Numbered from the stretch's first letter, positions 26,555 through 36,379 are shown. The stretch is DNA of 64,000 nt from Dyadobacter frigoris (GCF_005280585.1 NZ_SZVO01000013.1:124001-188000); one strand, 5' to 3'. The notes: a model not told the origin generated them from the letters alone. Numbers and translations: made by a program.

Positions 26555-27140
26555 AAATGTTTACCGGATAAATTGATCAATAGGCAAAGACAGACCAAAA
26601 ATGGCCGCTAAAATAAGGTAGAGATCCGCCACGATTTTCGAAGATTTTGAAAAGGAAAACAGGCATACCATTAATACATATTCTTGTTGGTGGCTGGCAA
26701 AAAGTATATATAGTCTACTAGCCTAATAGGCAAATTAAGCTATTTAATTTATCCTTATCAAGAAGGAGAAGAGAATGTTGAAAATTTGCTTGTTTATTTG
26801 TCATTTTGATTCATTTCCCAGCTTTATTTTCCAAAAATGATACAGCTGGCGAAGGAATTACCCAACATAAACAATGCTTACGATCGTCATTGCCGGCAGT
26901 GTTTTTTTGATGTATTAGAGGCAACTTGCAAGGAAGTTCTGAGAAAATAAATCAATATAGAATCGGAATAAAATACTCAAAATCCCGCCAATTTTTCTTC
27001 ACAGCAATCCGTCCGTTACAATTCTTAAACCAATTTTTAACGCGGATTCTCCACTCTTCCCCGTCATTTGTCGGACAAAACGCCTGTTTTATAAAATACC
27101 TTTGTCGAACTATTAGTCACAATAAAAGGTCAAATCATCA
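26555..27140. other. Intergenic region with promoter for the 27141 operon
   Basis: About 585 AT-rich bases without a supported gene. A -7 element TACCTTTG lies at 27097-27104, 37 bases before the next start; TTG at the expected distance is missing. A frame at 26926-27144 lacks any recognisable family and was not called. Confidence 0.45.
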
Positions 27141-27431
27141 ATGAAAAAAGCAGAGGCAATACGATCATCACCTGTTGGGGGTGTAACGCAACGGATCGAT
27201 TCTAAAATAATTTATCCGGCTATTTACGTTTTTAAAACAAATATAAGGGAAGCTGATCAGGGAAAAAATTTAACGAAAATACTCCATTCACATTTTCCAG
27301 GCAGTGAAATCAGTTTCGATCTTGGAGACTGTGACAAAGTACTTCGCATCAAACATTACGGAACTTTTGCATCCCAGGCAGTTGATATTTTAAACCATCA
27401 TGGCTTTGATTGTGAAGAATTACTTGATTAA
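27141..27431 (+). CDS. Small HMA-like hypothetical protein
   Basis: A 96-residue soluble protein. Residues 28-95 have the beta-alpha-beta pattern of a heavy-metal-associated fold (AIYVFKTNIREADQGKNLTKIL, ISFDLGDCDKVLRIK, ASQAVDILNHHGFDCEEL) but without the CxxC metal motif. Such degenerate HMA-like proteins are frequent in Bacteroidota; no function is known. It is the first gene of a unit with a siderophore-interacting protein and an AraC regulator. Confidence 0.6.
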   Translation: MKKAEAIRSSPVGGVTQRIDSKIIYPAIYVFKTNIREADQGKNLTKILHSHFPGSEISFDLGDCDKVLRIKHYGTFASQAVDILNHHGFDCEELLD

Positions 27432-27472
27432 AGAAAAATTAAGCGGGCAAAGAATAATTAACTAAGAATACA

Positions 27473-28171
27473 ATGACAAACGGACTAAAAAAAGCAGTTT
27501 TTAATCTCATGGATAAAGCCTTTACCCAGGAAGGGTTTGTATTGGCTATCAGGAAATGGCAACCGGAAATGATGTACGAAATTGATCTGCATTTACCAGA
27601 GGTCGATATGAACAAGTGGAACACTATACCACGCCTAAAATGCAAGGTTGCCGAATTTGAATACCGGGATTATACCCCGGCAAAATGGGATGTTGAAAAA
27701 AGAATTTGCACCATGCTCATTGAAACAGAACATAATGGACACGGAAGTGCCTGGACAAAAAATTTACAGGCAGGGGATACAATTCTTTTTGCACCTGCAC
27801 ACGCTGCCCAATTACCTTCAAGGCCGGGAAAAATTGTATGTTTTGGAGACGGCAGCGCGTTGGGACATTTTCTTGCGCTTAAACAATTGACAAACAGGAA
27901 TGAGTATCCTTTCGAGGCCGTTATATTTCTAAATGAAGATTATACACTTCCTGACTATTTTAAAAACAAAAACCCTGAATTTAAGTTTGTGATGATGCCC
28001 GGTGCCAATAGTCTTGACAGCTTAAATCAATTTTCTGAAAATAAAAGAATGTCAGATTACACTGCTGTATATATTGCCGGCTTTATCCCGATGGTAACTG
28101 GACTGAGAAAGATCTTAAAAAAGAATCCATATCTTACGGCCAAAATATTTGCACATGGTTTCTGGTCTTAA
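27473..28171 (+). CDS. Siderophore-interacting protein (flavin ferric reductase family)
   Basis: A 232-residue SIP-family flavoprotein expected to reduce ferric siderophores in the cytoplasm. The N-terminal FAD barrel includes CKVAEFEYRDYTPAKWDVEKR, GSAWTKNLQAGDTILFAP; the NAD(P) part includes IVCFGDGSALGHFLALKQL and ends with the typical KIFAHGFWS. Length is slightly short but complete. It is co-oriented with the AraC gene that overlaps or abuts its 3' end. Confidence 0.88.
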   Translation: MTNGLKKAVFNLMDKAFTQEGFVLAIRKWQPEMMYEIDLHLPEVDMNKWNTIPRLKCKVAEFEYRDYTPAKWDVEKRICTMLIETEHNGHGSAWTKNLQAGDTILFAPAHAAQLPSRPGKIVCFGDGSALGHFLALKQLTNRNEYPFEAVIFLNEDYTLPDYFKNKNPEFKFVMMPGANSLDSLNQFSENKRMSDYTAVYIAGFIPMVTGLRKILKKNPYLTAKIFAHGFWS

Positions 28172-28181
28172 TTTTAAAGGA

Positions 28182-29057
28182 ATGTCAGAAAAAATACCGA
28201 TTTATCAATTCGACGAATTTGCTGAAAAAGGATCTGATATTTTTCTTTTCCATTTTTCAGCAGCAGAAATTTTTCAATTTGCAACGGAAGCCTCCGTACC
28301 TCACCGCCACGACCATTATTGCTGTTTTTTTGTTGAAAATGGAAATATGGATTTCATGATCGATTTCAAGCCTGTGATAATTAACAAACAATCAATGTTG
28401 ATTTCTTATCCGGGACAGGTTCATGAAGTTGTAAAACATCAAACCTGCAACGGTTGGGTTTTGGCCTTCGATGCGAAACTGATAAATGAAAACGCAAAGC
28501 TGATCATAGAAGAATCGCTGACAAAAATAGCGCTCATATCGTTAAATGATGACGAACGCGATTGGTTTAAAAAACTTTTTGAGCTCATACATTCTGTTAT
28601 TAACACAAACAAAAAAGCCCTGTTTCAGGCGCAGCTGACAAGATCGTTGCTGGATTCTTTTATTTATCAGGCTTCTGTTTTATACCAGGTACAGGAAAAT
28701 ACACGCATTCAGGAATTCTCATCCCGGAATATTGACATCACTAAGAAGTTTCGTCAGCTATTACAAAAAAACTTTAAAACCATGAAGAAGCCGTCAGAAT
28801 ATGCTGAGAAAATGAATTTTTCGGTAAGTTATCTGAACGACACAGTTAAAGCAGTAACAGGATTTCCATTAACTTATTTTATACAGCAGGAAGTTGTCAA
28901 TGAAGCACAACGATTACTATATTATTCCGAACTGAGTATTAAAGAAGTTGCCTATAATCTGGGCTACGAAGATGATAAATATTTCATCCGCCTGTTTGGT
29001 AAAAGTACGGGCTCCTCCCCTGCAATTTTCCGCAAAAACAAAATAGGAAGGCGTTAA
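28182..29057 (+). CDS. AraC-family regulator
   Basis: About 291 residues from Met at 28182 (MSEKIPIYQFDEF); upstream Mets at 28149/28155 would overlap the previous gene and are alternatives. N-terminal cupin (VPHRHDHYCCFFVENGNMDFMIDFK, SYPGQVHEVVKH) and C-terminal HTH pair (YAEKMNFSVSYLNDTVKAVTGFPLTYFIQ, SIKEVAYNLGYEDDKYFIRLFGKSTGSSPAIFRK). It is probably the regulator of the SIP gene, perhaps in response to iron or a siderophore (inference). Confidence 0.88.
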   Translation: MSEKIPIYQFDEFAEKGSDIFLFHFSAAEIFQFATEASVPHRHDHYCCFFVENGNMDFMIDFKPVIINKQSMLISYPGQVHEVVKHQTCNGWVLAFDAKLINENAKLIIEESLTKIALISLNDDERDWFKKLFELIHSVINTNKKALFQAQLTRSLLDSFIYQASVLYQVQENTRIQEFSSRNIDITKKFRQLLQKNFKTMKKPSEYAEKMNFSVSYLNDTVKAVTGFPLTYFIQQEVVNEAQRLLYYSELSIKEVAYNLGYEDDKYFIRLFGKSTGSSPAIFRKNKIGRR

Positions 29058-29624
29058 AAAAAATCATGATAAACACAAGCTTAAACTTCTTCCTGAAATT
29101 TCAACAGCCGAATAATAACTCGACAAACAATTTCCTTGAACCCGTTTAACAGGTTTCCTGTGAGCATAATATTAAAAAAACAAAGTCTTCACTATAAAAA
29201 ACACCCCCGAACTCCTGTTTCGTTTTAAATCAGGATAAGAGCTCATGAATTTTTGAAAAAAAAGGGAATTTCAAGATTCATGGAATACATTTTATCCAAT
29301 AATTTCAACTCATTACAAACCAGTTTCATTGAATTCTTATACTTTTGGGATTTCGTCAAAGATTCACTCATTCCCTCACTTTCTTAATTTGACTGCTCCA
29401 AAACTTCAAGACGTATATACTTATAAGTAAGTTTTTACCATTAAGGGTATTACTTGGTCATAAATTCTTTAAAATATTTTTTTATAAATCTGATAGTGAG
29501 ATATATAGCATTTTCAACTTCTATTGTAGCTGATGTTTTACTTATTATTATTTTTTAATGTAGAAATTACCGGCGCATTAGCCAAAATTCGACTACCGGA
29601 TAATAACAGGTTCACTTTTTAGCA
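29058..29624. other. AT-rich gap before the T6SS locus
   Basis: About 570 bases with no gene seen on either strand. It is strongly AT-rich with many short T and A tracts. It separates the iron-related unit from the T6SSiii locus and may mark an island edge, but no repeat or integrase is visible here. Confidence 0.4.
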
Positions 29625-29654
29625 TTGATAGTAAGACGCAGAATGCTACCTTTG
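29625..29654 (+). promoter_or_regulatory. Promoter of the T6SS regulator gene
   Basis: TTG (29625-29627), 19-bp spacer and TACCTTTG (29647-29654), a near-ideal Bacteroidota promoter 27 bases before the ATG at 29681. Confidence 0.75.
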
Positions 29655-29680
29655 AATAGTAATTTTAATGCTCGGCAACT

Positions 29681-30331
29681 ATGGAACACTTCATCGCACA
29701 TACGTTTCTTGTACATCCGCATCCGCTGGAATGTGAGGCGGTAGCGGACTGGCTGCGTAAAATATCCTATGTTGAATTGGTTGGCAAAGGCAGCTCGCTT
29801 GATCATCTTATTCAGCTTCCCTATCTGAAAGACATTGACGTCATTGTTTTATTTGCTCATCAGACTGAGAACGTCGCGGAAAAAATCCTGAAAATAAGAA
29901 AGCTTCATCCAAGGTTAAAATTCCTGTTGCTGGCACCAAGTCCGTCGTCTGAATCTGTGCGTGAGGTTGTCCGTTCAGGGGTGAGTGGCTACATTGTTTT
30001 TGAATCAGAGCTCCATGAATGGGAACTTGCTTTCAGAGCTGTTTCGCAGGGAAGAGTTTATTACGGACAGGAGGTTATGTTAAGGCTGGCAGAAAGTTCT
30101 GTTGAAACTTTTATTCCCGAGCCTATTCCTACAACCAAGGATTTTTTAAGTAAAAGAGAAGTAGAAATTCTTAGACTCGTTGCAAATGAATATACAACAA
30201 CCCGCATTGCCAGCGAGCTGTGTATCAGTGATAAAACAGTGGAAAGTCACCGCCGGAATTTGTTCCAAAAGCTAGGTGTAAAAAACTCAGTCGGTTTAAC
30301 TAAGATTGCCGTCAGGATGGGCGTAGTTTAA
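29681..30331 (+). CDS. LuxR-type regulator with degenerate receiver
   Basis: A 216-residue NarL/FixJ-like protein. Residues 6-125 follow the receiver fold, but the acidic pair is replaced by HP (FLVHPHPLECEAVADWL), and the phospho-acceptor strand reads DIDVIVLFAHQTE with no Asp at the acceptor position; the switch Lys region is also unclear. The C-terminal HTH (LSKREVEILRLVANEYTTTRIASELCISDKTVESHRRNLFQKLGVKN) is intact. It probably works independently of phosphorylation. It stands first in the T6SSiii locus and is the best candidate for its regulator (inference). Confidence 0.85.
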   Translation: MEHFIAHTFLVHPHPLECEAVADWLRKISYVELVGKGSSLDHLIQLPYLKDIDVIVLFAHQTENVAEKILKIRKLHPRLKFLLLAPSPSSESVREVVRSGVSGYIVFESELHEWELAFRAVSQGRVYYGQEVMLRLAESSVETFIPEPIPTTKDFLSKREVEILRLVANEYTTTRIASELCISDKTVESHRRNLFQKLGVKNSVGLTKIAVRMGVV

Positions 30332-30429
30332 TTTTTTACATTACAATATCGTGGAAAACCCTTAAAACAAGCAGAAAAATCAGAATAAATATCAGGGTAT
30401 TTGTAAGTAAAATTCAGGGTATCTGTCGA

Positions 30430-30460
30430 TTGAATTAACACATTGAAGATTGCAACTTTG
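30430..30460 (+). promoter_or_regulatory. Possible promoter before the small LuxR gene and tssK
   Basis: TTG (30430-30432), 20-bp spacer and CAACTTTG (30453-30460), one mismatch from TAnnTTTG. It lies 16 bases before the ATG at 30477, which implies a very short leader. Confidence 0.4.
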
Positions 30461-30476
30461 TCTAAGAGTTTTACTT

Positions 30477-30665
30477 ATGGAACTGACAAAGCGCGAACAG
30501 GAAATTTTGGACCTCATCATGGAGGAACTAAGCTCGAAGCAGATTGCTGAAAAGCTGGACATCAGTATTTCCACCGTTGAAACATACAGGCGAAGCCTTT
30601 TCAGGAAATTTGGAGTACGTACCGTTATCGGGCTTGTGAAAGCAGCCATGCGATTAAATAACTAA
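30477..30665 (+). CDS. Stand-alone LuxR HTH protein
   Basis: A 62-residue protein consisting only of a LuxR-type DNA-binding domain (LTKREQEILDLIMEELSSKQIAEKLDISISTVETYRRSLFRKFGVRTVIGLVKAAMR). The Met at 30477 is chosen over one nine codons upstream because it begins the domain. With no sensor or receiver it may act as a constitutive regulator or a dimerisation partner of the full-length LuxR protein just upstream. It lies 19 bases before tssK. Confidence 0.8.
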   Translation: MELTKREQEILDLIMEELSSKQIAEKLDISISTVETYRRSLFRKFGVRTVIGLVKAAMRLNN

Positions 30666-30684
30666 CTGGCAATAATCTAAAAGT

Positions 30685-31848
30685 ATGGCAAAGTTTCAGC
30701 ATTTGGCAGTGAATTGGGTCGATGGAATGAAGATATCCCGGCAGCATTTTGTTGAAACAGATCATTACCATACCGAACAGGTTCGACAGATGCAGGCTGC
30801 GATGCTAACACCGCATAATTATGGACTTTTGGTTGAAAAGGACGGCAGTGAATCTTTGCAAATACAGATCCTGGGTGATGCCAGCCAGCAGATCCGGATT
30901 AAAGTAAGCAATTGTTTTGCGATCACTCCTGACGGAAGCCTGATCGGAATTAATCAAAGAAATGAACTGGTGTTTGATACTTCTCTGGGGCAAATTTTTG
31001 TCAAATATCATTTACAACCGAATCAAAACCAGATATTTTATATCATCATTATTGTTAATTTGTTTGAAAGGGCACTCTTTGGCAGTCCGCTGGAAAATGA
31101 AATTCCAATGCGCCATCCATACACTTTGCCCGCTTACAGCATAGATGTGGTACCGGCTGAAACGATCAACAGTCAGCAGTGGTCGGGCGGCGGACTGATC
31201 GTTGGAAAAATTGAATACATTAATACTGAATTAAAAGTAACAGGCGAATATATTCCCGCTTCACGGACCATAAAAAGTCATAAGGAATTAAAGGATTGGT
31301 ATAACCGGTTTGGCACTTATTTGAATGATATTGAAACGTACGCATTCCGTATTGTTCAGAAAATCAAAACAAAAAGTCAAAAAAGTGCTTTGTCTGATAG
31401 CATCCAAATACTCGTGGAAAGGCTAATAAATGTCATAGTTTCAAATAATGCAATATTTCAAAGATTGGTACCGTACCAATCGCCACTCGAAATGATCGTT
31501 TTGATGATTCAGTCTATTCAAAGTATCAGAGCGTCGCTGGAATGTCTGACCGATCGGGAAAAAGAAGAAGTGCTGGGTTATCTGGGTGAATGGGCGGAAG
31601 AATCACCTGGCGGACTTGAAAAACAGATTTTAAATGTAATTCAGGTTCCATACGATCATAATGAAATTGTTTCCAGCCTAAAAGTAATTGACAGTTTTTA
31701 CAATATGTGGACCGCGTTATTTTTAAAGCTGAGTCAGTTGGAATTTATTGGAAAGCGAAAAGGACAGCAGGTTTTTATTATCGAAAGTCCGGTGCATGAA
31801 ACTCCGGTTCAAGTTGAAAAACAGAAATCCAGATGGAGTCCTCTTTGA
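30685..31848 (+). CDS. tssK: T6SS baseplate protein TssK
   Basis: A 387-residue baseplate component that connects the wedge (TssE/F/G) to the membrane complex. N-terminal family pattern NWVDGMKISRQHFVETDHYHTEQ matches the TssK (VasE) shell-like start; the middle has LPAYSIDVVPAET and GGGLIVGKIEYI, and a helical neck and head domain follow (LIQSIQSIRASLECL and beyond). No signal peptide; cytoplasmic. It is the first structural gene of the locus, 76 bases before tssO. Confidence 0.85.
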   Translation: MAKFQHLAVNWVDGMKISRQHFVETDHYHTEQVRQMQAAMLTPHNYGLLVEKDGSESLQIQILGDASQQIRIKVSNCFAITPDGSLIGINQRNELVFDTSLGQIFVKYHLQPNQNQIFYIIIIVNLFERALFGSPLENEIPMRHPYTLPAYSIDVVPAETINSQQWSGGGLIVGKIEYINTELKVTGEYIPASRTIKSHKELKDWYNRFGTYLNDIETYAFRIVQKIKTKSQKSALSDSIQILVERLINVIVSNNAIFQRLVPYQSPLEMIVLMIQSIQSIRASLECLTDREKEEVLGYLGEWAEESPGGLEKQILNVIQVPYDHNEIVSSLKVIDSFYNMWTALFLKLSQLEFIGKRKGQQVFIIESPVHETPVQVEKQKSRWSPL

Positions 31849-31924
31849 CTTTGATTTAAAGATTATTTTTTTAATCCGACGGCTTTTTGTCGTAAGGATA
31901 ACGCTGCACTAAAATTAAAATATC

Positions 31925-32869
31925 ATGGAGCCGGTAAACAAGAATCAGCGAAAATCTGCCATTGGAAAGTTCATAGGTTTGTATGCGCTCTCGCTTACTT
32001 TTCCTGTACTGGCAGTCTATCTATTGCTGCGTGTGCCCGGTTCGATAGCCGAATCTGAGTCGAATCTTTACAAAGAAATTGTTCTGGAACAGTCTCCCCT
32101 ACTTGTTGATACGGACACATTGAGCCAGATTTCACGCAAGCTCATTCAGCAGGACGGGATTTATAGCAGCGCAACCGATGAGATGGCCAAAGCGACTGCA
32201 AGAACCCAGCTGGTCGATATTGAAAGCCGGATTAATTCGATCATGAGCCATTTTAATTTGCTTGCTGCTTCCGCCAAAAGCGAGCAAAACCGGAGACTTT
32301 CGAGCGGGGTGGCAAAACTTACCGAAGCCCTTGTCACCTACCGGCAAACCATTAGCGAACTGCGTCATACGCTCGACGGCAAAGGAATTGATATGCAAGT
32401 TATTAATGATCTGCGAAGCCAGATTAACATGAAAGATCTGGAAATAAAAGGAATGGAACGTCAGCTTATGGCAGGAGCCGCAGGTGGTGGTGGTGGTGGT
32501 GGTGGAGGTGCTGATCCGTCCAAAGAGCTGCAAACCAAACTCGCTGCTGCTCAGAAAGACCTTGACAATTGCCGGTCATCAAAATCAGGAGGCGGCGGGT
32601 CGGATGCTTCCGCGATACAAAAACAGCTGGACGAATGCCTTTCCGCAAAAGCAGGCACCGGCGTGACCTACCGTGAATGGCTGCGTTACGCGGAAGCAGA
32701 AGGCTATTACCAGTTGCTGACACAGGGAAATCTCCGTAAAAATGACCGCAAAGTTTACTACGACCAGGCGAAGCAGATTTTTGACGGACTTCAGCTTTCT
32801 ACCAACAACAAAGAAATGAAATCGAAAGCACTCGAAAGGCTGATCGGCATACAAAAAAACCAGCCTTAG
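31925..32869 (+). CDS. tssO: T6SSiii membrane-complex protein TssO
   Basis: A 314-residue inner-membrane protein: short cytoplasmic N-terminus (VNKNQRKSAIGKFIGLYA), one transmembrane helix at about 20-42 (LSLTFPVLAVYLLLRVP), then a long periplasmic coiled coil (residues 45-185). A glycine tract (AAGGGGGGGGGAD near 190) and a second Gly-rich linker precede a small C-terminal helical domain (REWLRYAEAEGYYQLL to ALERLIGIQKNQ). Topology and N-terminus match TssO, part of the Bacteroidota-specific TssN/O/P/Q/R envelope complex. The poly-Gly run (GGTGGTGG repeats) is slippage-prone. Confidence 0.8.
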   Translation: MEPVNKNQRKSAIGKFIGLYALSLTFPVLAVYLLLRVPGSIAESESNLYKEIVLEQSPLLVDTDTLSQISRKLIQQDGIYSSATDEMAKATARTQLVDIESRINSIMSHFNLLAASAKSEQNRRLSSGVAKLTEALVTYRQTISELRHTLDGKGIDMQVINDLRSQINMKDLEIKGMERQLMAGAAGGGGGGGGGADPSKELQTKLAAAQKDLDNCRSSKSGGGGSDASAIQKQLDECLSAKAGTGVTYREWLRYAEAEGYYQLLTQGNLRKNDRKVYYDQAKQIFDGLQLSTNNKEMKSKALERLIGIQKNQP

Positions 32870-32903
32870 CAAAAAAGACTACAATTTCTTAAAGATCAAC
32901 TCC

Positions 32904-35390
32904 ATGCAAACCGAAGCGCTAAAATATGCCCTAACCATTGCTCAATCACTTGCCCGTGAATACCGGCAAGAGCGTTTTGGAGCGGCTCACCTTTTGATGG
33001 CTGTTCTGCACAACGATGCGGGCCTGGCCTCTGAGCTTGTCATGGCTCAAAAAGATGTTGCTTACCTGCGGGATTGGGCAGAGGTACGTCTGGAAGAAAG
33101 TGCAAAATCTGTAAAAGTACCAGAATCACCACAGCCGGATAATCTGGCAGCCTCCTGTCTCGAACTCGCTGAGTTGATCGCGCTGCAACTTAATCGTGAT
33201 ACAGATCCGCTTTGCGTTCTGGCTGCTTTGTTAAAACCAGGCGTGGGCTTTTCTGCAGATCAGCTCAAATCGCTTCCTTTAACGCAGAAAGAGGTTTTGG
33301 CTATCAGCCAACAAACGCACAACGGTCAAATTCATGATAATCCGGGTGAACAATCAGCATCGGCAAACACGCAAAATAATGTAGTAAAATCAGCGTCAAA
33401 TTTCCTTGAAAAATACACTACAGACAAAACAAAAAGAGCCGCTGAGGGTAAACTGGATTCTGTAATCGGCCGTGATATGGAAATTAGACAAATGGCTGAA
33501 ATTTTAGGCAGAAGAAGTAAACCAAATGTGATTTTGATCGGTGAGCCTGGCGTCGGAAAATCAGCTTTGGTAGAAGGTTTTGCTCAATTAATTACACAGA
33601 AAAAAGTACCGCTTCTACTTCAAAATGCACGCTTGCTCGAACTTGACACCGGTGCATTGGTGGCGGGAGCTTCCTACAAAGGAGAAATAGAAGAGCGGAT
33701 AAAAGGTATTTTGAACGAACTGAAAAGTTTGGATAAAGCGGTTTTATTTATTGATGAAATCCATATCCTCCTTGACCCGAAAGGTTCCATCGGAGCAGGC
33801 GTTGCACAGCTTTTAAAACCTGAACTTGCCCGAGGTGAATTAACGCTTATAGGAGCCACTACGCCGGAAGAATACCGTAAATACATTGAAAAAGACGAGG
33901 CATTCAGCAGAAGGTTTGAAATACTGCAGGTCGAGGAGCCCGACGAAGTCACAGCCATTAGGATGATACAGCATATTATCCCGGTTTATGAAGCGCATCA
34001 TGGTTTAAAGCTGGAAGAAGGTACAATCAGCGAAGCTGTAAAACTTTCTAAAAGGTATATTAAAGAAAGGCGGCTACCGGATGTCGCATTGGATTTGCTC
34101 GACAGAACTATGGCTGCGATGCGGTTAATGGATGAAGTCTCAGAAAACGAATTGGCTCTTCTTCAAATGGACCTGGACATTTTGATGGCTGTCGATGAAG
34201 CTGAGAGAGTACATGAATTACGCTGGTTTTTAAGGCAATTACCGAATCGGCTCAGCCCGCTTCTGATCGGTCAGCTTGATCAGCAGGATGAAGAACTTGA
34301 TACTGCTGAAAGCATTTATACGCATCTGACCAGCAAGCTTGCCGCTTTACAGCAATTGGCGGCCAGGCATTCCCAGAGTGTTGGCAAGCAGGAAATTGCT
34401 GCTGTAATAGCACACAAAACGGGCATTCCGCTTGGAAAACTTCAAAGTTCGGAAAGGGATAAACTTTTGGGAATAGATGAGGTATTGAAAAAAAGAGTAG
34501 TTGGCCAGGATCAGGCTGTGAAGGCTTTAAGTGAAGCCATTCTTGAATCCCGCTCAGGACTGATTAAGGCCGGGCAGCCGATTGGATCATTCTTTCTTCT
34601 TGGCCCGACTGGTACCGGGAAAACAGAAATTGCCAAAGCACTAGCTGATTTCCTTTTCAATGACGAGTCATTCTTGATCCGCTTTGATATGTCTGAATTT
34701 AAGGAAGAACATTCAGCTGCACTTCTTTATGGAGCTCCTCCGGGTTATGTAGGTTATGAAGAAGGCGGACTTTTAGTCAATAAAATTCGTCAGAAACCTT
34801 ATTCGGTGGTTTTGTTTGATGAGATTGAAAAAGCACATCCGTCTGTATTTGACCTGTTTCTACAAATACTGGATGAAGGAAAATTGCATGACCGGCTTGG
34901 TAAGGAAGGTGATTTTTCAAACGCTGTAATTCTTTTCACATCGAATATAGGACAAGAAAAAATCGTCGAGCAATTCAATCAGGGTACTTTACCAAAGTCA
35001 TCTGACCTGATGGAGGTAATGGCAAAATATTTCCGTCCCGAGTTTCTTGCCAGGCTCACCGAGATTGTTCCGTTTGCTCCCATATCAGAAGAAAACGTTG
35101 TAAAAATATTCGATATCCATTTGAAAGGTCTTACTGATCTGATGGAAAAACAGGGCATAACACTGCAAATGACAGACGAAGCCAGAAAGTATATTGCAAT
35201 GCAGGGATTTACGCCGCGCTACGGCGTTCGTCCGCTTAAAGGTGTGATCAGAAATCAATTAAGACGGCCGATCAGCCGGATGATTATAACGGGCGAGGTT
35301 GGAAAGGGGTCCGTAATATTCCTGGATATGGAAGATACCGGTGAGGTCTTTTGGAAGATTGGAAAAAATGTACTGCCACAAGAAGTTTGA
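32904..35390 (+). CDS. tssH: T6SS ATPase ClpV/TssH
   Basis: An 828-residue Clp/Hsp100 AAA+ unfoldase that disassembles contracted TssB/C sheaths for reuse. Order: ClpN double repeat (QSLAREYRQERFGAAHLLMAVLHND), first AAA+ with Walker A GEPGVGKSALVEG near residue 213 and Walker B LFIDEIHILLDPKG, middle coiled-coil region, second AAA+ with GPTGTGKTEIAKA near 567 and VVLFDEIEKAHPSVFDLFLQI, then the D2-small domain. It differs from ClpB in the short middle domain (no full ClpB propeller) and position in a T6SS locus. Cytoplasmic. Confidence 0.95.
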   Translation: MQTEALKYALTIAQSLAREYRQERFGAAHLLMAVLHNDAGLASELVMAQKDVAYLRDWAEVRLEESAKSVKVPESPQPDNLAASCLELAELIALQLNRDTDPLCVLAALLKPGVGFSADQLKSLPLTQKEVLAISQQTHNGQIHDNPGEQSASANTQNNVVKSASNFLEKYTTDKTKRAAEGKLDSVIGRDMEIRQMAEILGRRSKPNVILIGEPGVGKSALVEGFAQLITQKKVPLLLQNARLLELDTGALVAGASYKGEIEERIKGILNELKSLDKAVLFIDEIHILLDPKGSIGAGVAQLLKPELARGELTLIGATTPEEYRKYIEKDEAFSRRFEILQVEEPDEVTAIRMIQHIIPVYEAHHGLKLEEGTISEAVKLSKRYIKERRLPDVALDLLDRTMAAMRLMDEVSENELALLQMDLDILMAVDEAERVHELRWFLRQLPNRLSPLLIGQLDQQDEELDTAESIYTHLTSKLAALQQLAARHSQSVGKQEIAAVIAHKTGIPLGKLQSSERDKLLGIDEVLKKRVVGQDQAVKALSEAILESRSGLIKAGQPIGSFFLLGPTGTGKTEIAKALADFLFNDESFLIRFDMSEFKEEHSAALLYGAPPGYVGYEEGGLLVNKIRQKPYSVVLFDEIEKAHPSVFDLFLQILDEGKLHDRLGKEGDFSNAVILFTSNIGQEKIVEQFNQGTLPKSSDLMEVMAKYFRPEFLARLTEIVPFAPISEENVVKIFDIHLKGLTDLMEKQGITLQMTDEARKYIAMQGFTPRYGVRPLKGVIRNQLRRPISRMIITGEVGKGSVIFLDMEDTGEVFWKIGKNVLPQEV

Positions 35391-35401
35391 TAGCAGATAA
35401 G

Positions 35402-36379
35402 ATGACAAAAGTAGATTACAAATTTGATTTTGAGAATATTTTTGATAATCCCGATGCGGAAGACGAAAAGTATTTTGCAGGAAACGGGATGCCTGTTTGC
35501 GCGCTACGACTGTACAATTTTATAACGGGCGATGACAAACTAATTGAAAATCACAAGCTGGGAATTTATAAATACATTTTCCTGCCTCTGAGATCACAAG
35601 TTGATTACTGGATCAATCTGGTGGGTTATGCGAGTAAAATAGGAGACCGGGGGTATAATTCTGATCTTTCAATACGACGATGTGTTGAAGTCCAGCGGGA
35701 AATTTTAACGGGTAGAAACAAGCTTAATGTGGCAGAATTCCGCAAAAAAGTGGCAAGGGGATCAGATGCCAGTACGGATGCAGCGGATGATGATTTTGGA
35801 TACTGGCGGTCGGTAAAAATATATGCGCATAAAGGTGCTCCTCCACCTCCAAACATAGAACCAAAACCTGTTCTGCCCGCATTTATTACTCAAAAATTCG
35901 CTATAAAAATGGTCGGAGGACGCTCTATATCCATATTTAAAATGTTTGGCCGTGATAATTACCTTTTCAAAATAAAAAACATGGAAACATTCGATACAGC
36001 CTGTTTTTTTTATGCCGGTACGTCAGTTGCAGCAGGAGGACCAGGCTCGCCCGTTTCAATAGCTGGTTCCGGCGATTGGGTGCCATTTACAACATCTTCC
36101 CGGTTTAAGCTTGCTTTAAAAGATTTTAACGAATTAAATATTGCTTTGGCGCAGCAGCCGGGAATATCTGCGGGATCAAATTCTGTGTTTGGAAATTTCA
36201 TGGTAGACTTTCAACAAAATAAGAACAAGCAGTTTGCGGTGAGGGAAACTTCCATAAACCCTTCAACAATAATTATTTCTGCTGACGGGATGGGATTTTC
36301 TACGGCGCTTACGGCAAGCAATGGAAATTTGAAGATGATGGATTGCCCAAGGGATCTCAGCGAGCCTGACTGGGCCTGA
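35402..36379 (+). CDS. OmpA-like-domain protein of the T6SS locus, no signal peptide
   Basis: A 325-residue protein. An earlier TTG at 35351 would overlap clpV; the ATG at 35402 lies 11 bases after the clpV stop. Residues 60-105 resemble an OmpA peptidoglycan-binding core (YWINLVGYASKIGDRGYNSDLS, IRRCVEVQREIL), keeping the conserved Arg but with Ser in place of the usual Asp. The C-terminal half (residues 165-325) is a beta-rich region of unknown family (SIFKMFGRDNYLFKIKN, GDWVPFTTSSRFKLAL). There is no export signal, so it may be loaded on the T6SS as cargo or act as a structural adaptor (inference). Confidence 0.65.
   Translation: MTKVDYKFDFENIFDNPDAEDEKYFAGNGMPVCALRLYNFITGDDKLIENHKLGIYKYIFLPLRSQVDYWINLVGYASKIGDRGYNSDLSIRRCVEVQREILTGRNKLNVAEFRKKVARGSDASTDAADDDFGYWRSVKIYAHKGAPPPPNIEPKPVLPAFITQKFAIKMVGGRSISIFKMFGRDNYLFKIKNMETFDTACFFYAGTSVAAGGPGSPVSIAGSGDWVPFTTSSRFKLALKDFNELNIALAQQPGISAGSNSVFGNFMVDFQQNKNKQFAVRETSINPSTIIISADGMGFSTALTASNGNLKMMDCPRDLSEPDWA

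Noticed and set aside
32462-32520. Poly-glycine GGTGGTGG tract as a repeat element or frameshift
   Set aside because: It is in frame within tssO and encodes a flexible linker; the frame is intact on both sides.
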